From NCBI GenBank assembly GCA_027068075.1, contig JAMOUJ010000005.1, positions 707,370 to 771,369 on the forward strand: 64,000 nt of DNA. Direction: 5' to 3'. A program made the position numbers and the translations under genes. Of the stretch, positions 57,321 through 64,000 are shown piece after piece; the first letter of the stretch is position 1; every line of letters begins with the position of its first letter. The notes beneath the pieces are model-generated. The model was given only the letters and a program-made list of their open reading frames with translations, searched no databases and was not told the origin of the DNA. This DNA comes from Candidatus Aminicenantota bacterium. Lineage in GTDB: Bacteria; Acidobacteriota; Aminicenantia; S016-38.

Positions 57321-59985
57321 ATCCCAGAATCTCCTTTACGAACCTTGAGGGTTCCACCGGGCTGTTCCTGTCCTTCCTGGGGTAAAGGATGTAAAGTTTT
57401 TCCGTGGCCCGGGTCATGGCCACATAAAAAAGCCTCCTCTCCTCCTCCAGCCTCCTCTGGCTCATGTTGGTGGAATACGGAGGAAAGACCCCTTCGTAGG
57501 CGTCCACTATGAAGACCACCGGAAACTCCAGGCCCTTGGATGCGTGGGCGGAAAGGATCTTCACCCCTTCTTCGGCCTGGAAGGCCCCCTGACCCTCCAG
57601 GAGTTTGATGTATTCCAGAAAACTGGAAACGGTGGCCCGGGGGTTCCTCTCCTGGAAGTCCTGGGCCAGGTCCAAAAATGCCCCTACGGTTTCACTCCTT
57701 ATTATCCTGGAATGGGGACCTGCTCCTCCTTCGTTTGGGTCCCCGTGGGGGATGTTTCCCCGGGGAGCAGGGCGTCCCCTTTTCAGTATGCCGGTGTATT
57801 CCACCGCCAGTTTCAGGGCCGTGGCCGGGGGGAGTTCACCGCCCCTTTCCAGCAGGGAGGAAAGAAAGGCCGCCCTTTCCCTTACCAGGGGGTTCTGGTG
57901 TTCCTTCAGTTCGTCCACATATTTTTTCCTCGCCTTAACCTCGTCCTTCTTCACCAGGTTGTCTCCCAGGTTAATGTAGAGAAGAAAGGCGTTCTTGGTG
58001 GGCTTGTTCAGGAATTCAAGGAATCCCAGGAGGAAGGAAATCTCCCTTTTTCTCATGAGTTTTTGGGCGAACATTATGGAGAAAGGAATGTTTCTTTCCG
58101 CCAGGGCGCTGACATAACTCCTCAGCGGGTAGTTGTATCGGGAAATGATGGCAAATTCGTTGAAACTCCTCCCCTTGGACATTTCCCTGAATATTTCGTA
58201 GGCCACGAATTCCACCTCGCTCGCCCTGGAAGAGAAGTTTTCCACCACCAGGGTTCCGTGTTCCTTGTCGCTCCACAGGACCTTCTCCAGCCTCCTTTTG
58301 TTGAGGGAGATCAGGTTCTGGGCAGGGGTTATGATTCCCTGACCCAGGCGATAACTCCTGGTAAGCATGTAAACACTGGAATCCTCCGGGAATATCCTCT
58401 TGAATTCCCTTATCAATTCCGGCCTGCCCCCCCTCCACTCGTAAATGGATTGGTCGTCGTCGCCGGTGGCGAAGAGCCTTCCCTTTTCCCCCAGGAGAAG
58501 TTTTATTATTTGAAACTGGATGTTGTTGAGGTCCTGAAATTCGTCCACGATGATGTCCGTGAGAAATTCCTGGTAATCTTCCCGCACCAGGGGATTTTCC
58601 TTCAGGAGGCGGTAGGTGAAGTAGAGGACATCGTCGTAATCCATTATCCCATCCTTTCTTTTTTCCTTCAGATAGGCCTCCAGAACCTTTTTCAGGGCCC
58701 TTTTCTTTTCCCTCCCCAGGCGGAGTTGGTCTATGGGGGTAAGGGATGAAAGAACCCTGGAAATGAGAGCAGAGAAGTTCTTGGCGCTGTAATTAATGCC
58801 CAGCCTCTCCATGATTTTTTTGAGTTTGGCCTCGGAAACCCTGGGGGGAACCACCACGAATCCTCCGGGGTAGCCTATGAGGTCCAGGTTGGCCTCCAGG
58901 ATCCTGGTGCAGACCTGGTGGAAGGTTCCCAGCCACAGGGAGTCAAGAACATCCCTGTGGTGGCGGGCTATTCTTTCCGCCAGGTCTTCCCTTCCCTTGT
59001 TGGTGAAGGTGGTGATCATTATCCCCTCGGGTTCCACTCCGCGCTCCAGAAGATGGGAAATTCTCTCTATGAGGGTTTGGGTTTTCCCGGTTCCCGGGCC
59101 TCCCACCACCAGGGTGTAGCGGAAGGGGGAGTGGGCGGCCTGTAGTTGTTCCTGGGAGAGTTCCGCCCGCTTCTTTTTCGGCCTTCCCGGAAGAACTATT
59201 ACGCTTTCATCGTAGTTTTCCGTCAGGGCCTTCAGGAACTCCATGGCGCTGGCGAAGCGGTCCCGGGGGTCCCGGGCGGTGGCCCTCAGTATGGCCTCCC
59301 TCGTCTTCTCTCCCAGGTGCGGGGGAATTTGTCCCGGCTTTATCCCCCGTTTTATTTTTTTGAGGGTTTCCTCTATGCTCTCCGAGAAAAACGGGTTCAT
59401 TCCCGTGAGCATCTCGTAGGCGATAACGCCCAGGGAGAAGATGTCGCTTTCAGGATAGTATTTTCCCTTCCAGGTTTCCGGGGCCATGTAGGGAGGAGTT
59501 CCCGCCACCGAGCGGGTCATTTCTCCCTCCATGAAAAAGGCCAGGCCGAAGTCAGCGATCTTGACGGAACCCCGGGATATCAATATGTTTTCGGGCTTAA
59601 GATCCCTGTGGAGGACTCCCTTTCCGTGGGCGTAGTCAATGGCTTCGGCCATCTGTCCCAGAAGGAAGAAGGCCCTGGAGGGGCTCAGGGGGGCTTCCTT
59701 CTTTATAACCTCCCGCAGGCTTTCCCCCTCTATGTATTCCAGGACTATCCCCACCCTCTCCCCCTCCTTTTCTATGGAGTAAAACCTGACTATGTGGGGA
59801 TGTAAAAGTTCTGCCAGAAGTTTCACCTCCTCAATGAGTTCCCTCAGGTGTTCTTCCTTGCCCCGGGCTATTTTCAGGGCGAAGTCCTTGCCGATTAAGG
59901 GGTCTTCCACCAGATAGACATCGGCGAACCTTCCACCCCCCAGCCACTTCTTTATCTTAAATCTTCCGAATCTGGAAGCGATCAT
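57304..59985 (-). CDS. Ser/Thr protein kinase fused to UvrD/PcrA-type SF1A helicase
   Basis: One 893-aa frame. Residues 8-255 are a Hanks-type kinase with Lys38 (FALK), HRD (Asp128) with Asn133, DFG 145-147 and APE 168-170. Residues 276-893 carry every SF1A motif: Q motif ELSQEQLQAAHSPF, Walker A GGPGTGKT (295-302), TTFTNKGREDLAERI, TFHQVC, VDEFQDLN, GDDDQSIYEWRGG, HASKGLEF and EERRLFYVAMTRA. Both halves look active. The linker (256-275) is short and basic with no signs of a frameshift. Translationally coupled to the ARPP-1 gene (ATGA). A soluble DNA-repair helicase controlled by its own kinase is one reading (inference). Confidence 0.9.
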   Translation of the reverse strand: MIASRFGRFKIKKWLGGGRFADVYLVEDPLIGKDFALKIARGKEEHLRELIEEVKLLAELLHPHIVRFYSIEKEGERVGIVLEYIEGESLREVIKKEAPLSPSRAFFLLGQMAEAIDYAHGKGVLHRDLKPENILISRGSVKIADFGLAFFMEGEMTRSVAGTPPYMAPETWKGKYYPESDIFSLGVIAYEMLTGMNPFFSESIEETLKKIKRGIKPGQIPPHLGEKTREAILRATARDPRDRFASAMEFLKALTENYDESVIVLPGRPKKKRAELSQEQLQAAHSPFRYTLVVGGPGTGKTQTLIERISHLLERGVEPEGIMITTFTNKGREDLAERIARHHRDVLDSLWLGTFHQVCTRILEANLDLIGYPGGFVVVPPRVSEAKLKKIMERLGINYSAKNFSALISRVLSSLTPIDQLRLGREKKRALKKVLEAYLKEKRKDGIMDYDDVLYFTYRLLKENPLVREDYQEFLTDIIVDEFQDLNNIQFQIIKLLLGEKGRLFATGDDDQSIYEWRGGRPELIREFKRIFPEDSSVYMLTRSYRLGQGIITPAQNLISLNKRRLEKVLWSDKEHGTLVVENFSSRASEVEFVAYEIFREMSKGRSFNEFAIISRYNYPLRSYVSALAERNIPFSIMFAQKLMRKREISFLLGFLEFLNKPTKNAFLLYINLGDNLVKKDEVKARKKYVDELKEHQNPLVRERAAFLSSLLERGGELPPATALKLAVEYTGILKRGRPAPRGNIPHGDPNEGGAGPHSRIIRSETVGAFLDLAQDFQERNPRATVSSFLEYIKLLEGQGAFQAEEGVKILSAHASKGLEFPVVFIVDAYEGVFPPYSTNMSQRRLEEERRLFYVAMTRATEKLYILYPRKDRNSPVEPSRFVKEILGFVLLV

Positions 59986-60827
59986 TTGAGGAAAACGGAA
60001 CCGTGAAGAAGGACCCCCTCCTTTACCAGTTTCCTTATCACCAGGAGCCGGGTGAAGCCCGACAGGAGCCGGCCTACGCCAGGGTTTTTTCTCTCCTTAA
60101 GTTGGGTTTTATCCAGGGCCTGAAGGGCCTCCTCCGGTTTCACCCTCCTTTCTTGCCCCTCCTTCATCCTGTCCTCCAGGGCGTCCAGACCGTAGGAGAG
60201 CAGGAGTTTTTCCAAGAAGGCCTGAAATACTCCGGGGTTGGAGAAGACTTCCAGACCCAGGAACCGGAGGTTGGAGAAGACCGCAAAGCCCACCTGTTCC
60301 GGAAGGGGCCGGTAGTCCCGATAGTAGTTTAATTCCTCCTCCTTCTGGCGGAAACTTTCGGTCATGGCCCTGGTTTTGGACTGGATTTTCAGGGTGGTTT
60401 GCTTGCGGGAGATCTCCTTCCAGACCGAAGCCTGGGTTTCCGGAGTCCCCTGAGAAATTATGGACCTCACCGATGGAAAGGCTATGTAACCGCTGGGGCG
60501 GAGGTTGCCCTCACCGGACCACCTCCCCTCTTCCACGCAGTAGACAGGGACATTTTCCCTTCCCCGGGGAAGAAGCATGGAGGTGGCGAATATCCGGTTC
60601 TGCATGGCCCCCACTATTTCCTCCCCCTGGATTATCAGGAGTTCGTTACCTCCCCGGTAGTCCACATCCAGGGAATTAACATCGCCCGTTTCCATTATCT
60701 CCACCCTGCCCTCCCGGGATTCCTCTTCCAGGGTGGCCACCTCTACCTCCCGGCCTTCCCCCAGAATGGGATAAACCATCATGTTGGAGAGGAAAACCGG
60801 CTCTCCTAATTCAAATTTTTCCCTCAT
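59982..60827 (-). CDS. ARPP-1/DUF6569-family protein
   Basis: A 281-aa protein of unknown role. [58 protein letters not shown] match the conserved core of the ARPP-1 (DUF6569) family, whose function is not established. The start at 60827 (MREKFELG) is chosen over 60836 because the -10 TAAAAT overlaps the upstream ATG, and ATG 60827 lies seven bases after it. It is the first gene of the operon. Confidence 0.8.
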   Translation of the reverse strand: MREKFELGEPVFLSNMMVYPILGEGREVEVATLEEESREGRVEIMETGDVNSLDVDYRGGNELLIIQGEEIVGAMQNRIFATSMLLPRGRENVPVYCVEEGRWSGEGNLRPSGYIAFPSVRSIISQGTPETQASVWKEISRKQTTLKIQSKTRAMTESFRQKEEELNYYRDYRPLPEQVGFAVFSNLRFLGLEVFSNPGVFQAFLEKLLLSYGLDALEDRMKEGQERRVKPEEALQALDKTQLKERKNPGVGRLLSGFTRLLVIRKLVKEGVLLHGSVFLK

Positions 60828-60834
60828 GAAAACC

Positions 60835-60862
60835 ATTTTACCACTAAAAGCGTTGACAGCAA
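60835..60862 (-). promoter_or_regulatory. Promoter of the ARPP-1/kinase-helicase operon
   Basis: TTGCTG (60862-60857), 16-bp spacer, TAAAAT (60840-60835), then seven bases to ATG 60827: leaderless. Its -35 overlaps the rpsL -35 (60853-60858) on the other strand. Confidence 0.5.
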
Positions 60863-60881
60863 CGGCCTATTTTGATAAAAT
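60853..60881 (+). promoter_or_regulatory. Promoter of the str operon (rpsL)
   Basis: Perfect TTGACA (60853-60858), 17-bp spacer, TAAAAT (60876-60881). The transcript starts near 60888, with AAGGAGGT ahead of the start. Confidence 0.7.
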
Positions 60882-60915
60882 TCTCGGGCTTTTGAAAAAA
60901 ACAAGGAGGTATGTC

Positions 60916-61296
60916 TTGCCAACCATTAATCAATTAGTGCGTTTTGGGCGGAAACCCAAAAAGAAGAAGAGCAAGAGCCCTGCGCTTCAGGGATGTCCCC
61001 AGAAGCGGGGGACCTGTACCAAGGTCTTCACCACAACGCCCAAGAAGCCTAACTCTGCCTTGAGGAAGGTGGCCAGGGTGAAACTCAGCAACGGAATTGA
61101 AGTTACCGCATACATACCCGGTATAGGCCACAACCTTCAGGAATACTCCAATGTCCTGGTGAGGGGCGGCAGGGTCAAGGACCTTCCGGGCGTTAAGTAT
61201 CACATCATCAGGGGAGCCCTGGATGCCGCAGGGGTTGAGGGAAGGCGTCAGGCAAGGTCCAAGTACGGGACCAAGAGGCCCAAGGAAGCCAAGTAG
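60916..61296 (+). CDS. rpsL: 30S ribosomal protein S12
   Basis: Decoding-center protein. The TTG start at 60916 gives [24 protein letters not shown], the normal N-terminus, five bases after AAGGAGGT. An out-of-frame ATG lies between the two and ends as an 8-codon frame at [20 protein letters not shown] and [13 protein letters not shown] are conserved, with Lys at the streptomycin-sensitive site. 126 aa. Confidence 0.95.
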   Translation: MPTINQLVRFGRKPKKKKSKSPALQGCPQKRGTCTKVFTTTPKKPNSALRKVARVKLSNGIEVTAYIPGIGHNLQEYSNVLVRGGRVKDLPGVKYHIIRGALDAAGVEGRRQARSKYGTKRPKEAK

Positions 61297-61309
61297 GTAG
61301 GAGGGTAAA

Positions 61310-61780
61310 ATGCCCAGAAGAGGATATGTAAAGAGAAGGGAGTTGTCCCCGGACTGGAAGTTCAACTCCACCCTGGTGACCAAGTTCATAAACAAGGTCA
61401 TGTGGGACGGGAAAAAGACCCTGGCGGAAAAAATCGTTTACGGCGCCATGGACATAATCAAGGAGAAGATGAAGGAAGATCCCCTGAAGGTTCTTCAGAA
61501 GGCGGTGGACAACGTGAAACCCCTTATTGAAACCCGGAGCCGGAGGGTGGGAGGAGCCACCTATCAGGTTCCCGTGGAGGTTCTTCCCCACAGGCAGATT
61601 TCCGTGGCCGTCCGTTGGATAGTGGAATTTGCCCGCAAGCGCAGTGGGAAATCCATGGCGGAAAAACTTGCGGCTGAGATCATGGACGCTTACCACAACC
61701 GTGGAGCATCCGTTAAGAAGAGGGAGGATACCCACAAGATGGCTGAGGCCAACAGGGCCTTTGCCCATTTCAGGTGGTGA
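61310..61780 (+). CDS. rpsG: 30S ribosomal protein S7
   Basis: Binds 16S rRNA head region and starts head assembly. 156 aa: [50 protein letters not shown] and [38 protein letters not shown] before the ATG, 13 bp after rpsL. Confidence 0.97.
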   Translation: MPRRGYVKRRELSPDWKFNSTLVTKFINKVMWDGKKTLAEKIVYGAMDIIKEKMKEDPLKVLQKAVDNVKPLIETRSRRVGGATYQVPVEVLPHRQISVAVRWIVEFARKRSGKSMAEKLAAEIMDAYHNRGASVKKREDTHKMAEANRAFAHFRW

Positions 61781-61786
61781 GGTGCT

Positions 61787-63871
61787 ATGGCCCGCGGTGT
61801 CCCCATTGAAAAGGTAAGAAACATCGGCATCATGGCCCACATTGATGCCGGAAAGACCACCACCACCGAGAGAATACTCTACTATACTGGCAAGACATAC
61901 AAAATCGGTGAGGTGGACGAGGGCACCGCGGTTATGGATTTCATGGAGCAGGAGCAGGAGAGGGGAATAACCATAACCTCCGCCGCCACCACCTGCTTCT
62001 GGAAGGACCACAGGATAAACATAATTGATACCCCGGGCCATGTGGACTTCACCGTGGAGGTGGAGCGGTCCCTGAGGGTTCTGGACGGGGCAGTGGCCAT
62101 CTTTTCGGCGGTGGAGGGGGTGGAGCCCCAGTCGGAAACCGTCTGGCGTCAGGCGGACAAGTACAGGGTTCCCAGGATAGCCTATGTCAACAAAATGGAC
62201 AGGGTGGGGGCCGACTTCTTCCGGGTGGTGGAGGAAATGGAAGAGAGGCTCAGTTCCACGGCGGTTCCCATTCAGATTCCCGTGGGGGTGGAGGACAACT
62301 TCATAGGGGTGGTGGACCTGGTGGAGTGCAAGGCCTACATTTACGACAGCGACCTTCTGGGGGCCCGCTACAGGGTCAGCGAGGTCCCGGATGAATTGAA
62401 GGAGGAGGCGGAGCACTGGAGGGAGTACATGCTGGAGACCCTGGCGGAGACCGACGAGGAATTTATGGAGGCCTATACCGAGGGTCACGAAATAACCCCG
62501 GATTTTATAAGGGCCGCCCTGAGGAGAAAGACCCTTTCCTTTGAAATAGTGCCGGTCCTCTGCGGCTCTTCCTTTAAAAACAAGGGAGTTCAGCCACTGC
62601 TGGACGCCATAGTTTATTACCTGCCTTCCCCGGCGGACCTTCCCCCGGTGGAGGGCGTGAACCCCAAAACAGGGAGGACGGAGAAAAGGTATCCCAGGGA
62701 TGAAGATCCCTTTTCCGCGGTGGTTTTTAAAATAATGTCGGATCCCCACATGGGACAACTGGTGTTCTTCAGAATTTACTCCGGCACAGTTTCCGTGGGC
62801 CAGACCGTTTACAATTCCAACAAAAACAAAAGGGAAAGAATCTCAAAACTCCTCCTCATGCATGCCAACAAGAGGGAAGAGATAAAGATCGCCAACGCCG
62901 GGGACATAGTGGCGGCTCTGGGACCCCGGGAGGCCACCACCGGCGATACCCTCTGCGACCAGAAGCATCCCATAGTCTTTGAAACCATGGAGTTCCCCGA
63001 GCCCGTGGTTTCCGTGGCCATAGAGCCCAAGACCAAGGTGGAGCACCAGAAACTGGCCCAGGCCCTCAAAAAACTCACCATAGAGGATCCCACCTTCCGG
63101 GTGAAGGTGAGCGAAGAGACGGGCCAGACCATAATATCCGGCATGGGGGAACTTCACCTGGAGATAATAGTGGACCGCCTCCGCCGGGAGTTTAAGGTCC
63201 ACGCCAATGTGGGGAAACCCCAGGTGGCCTACAAGGAAACCATAACCGCCCGGGCAGAGGCCGAAGGCAAGTACATAAAGCAGACCGGAGGGCGGGGACA
63301 GTACGGTCATGTGAAGATAGAGGTGGAACCCAACCCCGAAGGTGGCTTTGAGTTTGAGACCCGGATAAAGGGCGGGGTCATCCCCAAGGAGTTCTTCCCC
63401 GCCATAGAGGAGGGCATAAAGGAAGCCATGAATGTGGGGGTTCTCATGGGGTATCCGGTGATAGATGTTAAGGTGACCCTGGTGGACGGCTCATATCACG
63501 AGGTGGATTCCTCCGACATCGCCTACAAAATAGCCTCTTCCCAGGCCTTCAAGAAGGCCATGCAGAGGGCCAGGCCCATTCTCCTGGAGCCCATAATGAA
63601 GATAGAAATAATTTCACCGGAAACCTATCTTGGTGATATAATATCTGACCTGAACGCCAGAAGGGGTAAGGTGGAGGGGGTGGAGGAGATAACTTCCTCC
63701 ATCCGGGCAATAAAGGGGTTCGTTCCCCTTTCCGAGACCTTTGGTTACGCAACCAGGCTTAGGTCCCTTACGCAGGGAAGGGCCACATATTCCCTTCATT
63801 TTTATAAATACGAGCCCCTTCCTCCTGAGGTTATGGAGGAAATGATGGCAGGATATGCATATAGGAGGTAG
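61787..63871 (+). CDS. fusA: Elongation factor G
   Basis: GTPase that translocates the ribosome. The 694-aa protein has [24 protein letters not shown] (G1), [32 protein letters not shown] (G2/G3), NKMDR (G4), and ends with the [20 protein letters not shown] domain V. Full length. A GTGAGGT site precedes it; tuf follows by two bases. Confidence 0.98.
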   Translation: MARGVPIEKVRNIGIMAHIDAGKTTTTERILYYTGKTYKIGEVDEGTAVMDFMEQEQERGITITSAATTCFWKDHRINIIDTPGHVDFTVEVERSLRVLDGAVAIFSAVEGVEPQSETVWRQADKYRVPRIAYVNKMDRVGADFFRVVEEMEERLSSTAVPIQIPVGVEDNFIGVVDLVECKAYIYDSDLLGARYRVSEVPDELKEEAEHWREYMLETLAETDEEFMEAYTEGHEITPDFIRAALRRKTLSFEIVPVLCGSSFKNKGVQPLLDAIVYYLPSPADLPPVEGVNPKTGRTEKRYPRDEDPFSAVVFKIMSDPHMGQLVFFRIYSGTVSVGQTVYNSNKNKRERISKLLLMHANKREEIKIANAGDIVAALGPREATTGDTLCDQKHPIVFETMEFPEPVVSVAIEPKTKVEHQKLAQALKKLTIEDPTFRVKVSEETGQTIISGMGELHLEIIVDRLRREFKVHANVGKPQVAYKETITARAEAEGKYIKQTGGRGQYGHVKIEVEPNPEGGFEFETRIKGGVIPKEFFPAIEEGIKEAMNVGVLMGYPVIDVKVTLVDGSYHEVDSSDIAYKIASSQAFKKAMQRARPILLEPIMKIEIISPETYLGDIISDLNARRGKVEGVEEITSSIRAIKGFVPLSETFGYATRLRSLTQGRATYSLHFYKYEPLPPEVMEEMMAGYAYRR

Positions 63872-63873
63872 CC

Positions 63874-64000
63874 ATGGCTAAGCCTAAATTTGAAAGGACG
63901 AAGCCCCATGTGAATGTGGGTACGATAGGCCATGTTGATCATGGGAAGACCACATTGACTGCGGCTATAACGAAGGTATTGCACAAGAAATTTCCTGACA
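63874..64000 (+). CDS. tuf: Elongation factor Tu, N-terminal part (cut by window edge)
   Basis: [35 protein letters not shown] is the EF-Tu N-terminus with the G1 P-loop [14 protein letters not shown] before the ATG at 63874. Only 42 codons are inside the window. It completes the rpsL-rpsG-fusA-tuf order of the str operon. Confidence 0.97.
   Translation, partial: MAKPKFERTKPHVNVGTIGHVDHGKTTLTAAITKVLHKKFPD

Noticed and set aside
61208..62758. 516-codon minus frame across rpsL, rpsG and fusA
   Set aside because: Antisense shadow of three essential genes with no motif of its own.

Overview
The window is gene-dense (about 65 genes, no gap over 300 bp) and comes from a bacterium I cannot place to phylum. 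It looks like a diderm: it has a TonB-dependent receptor, both halves of the heptose kinase/adenylyltransferase used for LPS, a lipoprotein in the classical lolB position, and a MurE with the DNPR motif of meso-diaminopimelate enzymes. A two-redox-site protein disulfide oxidoreductase, purine-rich coding strands and heavy use of AGG/AGA (Arg) and ATA (Ile) point to a thermophile. This is inference from content, not a taxonomic assignment.

Layout. Positions 1-19495 (minus strand): apgM, the heat-shock block hrcA-grpE-dnaK-dnaJ with rsmE, a zinc-ribbon Ser/Thr kinase, pilT, recX, alaS and a lytic transglycosylase. A new promoter then starts the redox protein, a small membrane protein, a LolB-like lipoprotein, ispE, tRNA-Gln, prs, rplY, pth, rpsF, rpsR, rplI, dnaB and a partial alr. 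Positions 19531-25716 (plus): heptose genes, rpiB, a peroxiredoxin, recD2 and a TonB receptor. Positions 25711-40826: NhaD antiporter and a surface-polysaccharide locus (wecA-type initiator, rmlC, rmlA, five glycosyltransferases, a nucleotidyltransferase/P-loop kinase protein, polymerase/ligase, flippase, APH-like kinase). Positions 40912-53723 (plus): a dcw division/wall cluster, mraZ to ftsZ, without mraY, murG, murB or ddl, followed by an orphan hutI. Positions 54911-60827 (minus): an operon of an ARPP-1/DUF6569-type protein, a Ser/Thr kinase fused to a UvrD-type helicase, an HExxH protein, EF-P, and an FHA-GGDEF protein with an altered GGDEF motif. Positions 60853-64000 (plus): the str operon rpsL-rpsG-fusA-tuf, cut by the window edge.

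The main candidate novelty is the kinase-UvrD fusion and its operon, whose promoter overlaps that of the str operon. A second theme is expression: at least eight genes have a -10 hexamer ending only 5-8 nt before the start codon and no Shine-Dalgarno sequence, which predicts leaderless mRNAs. Operons with a real leader (pdo, nhaD, apgM, rpsL) carry Shine-Dalgarno sequences. Three of four convergent gene pairs overlap at their 3' ends, leaving no room for intrinsic terminators. The mraZ promoter carries a 10-bp-phased TGGGA-like array that matches the known MraZ box.
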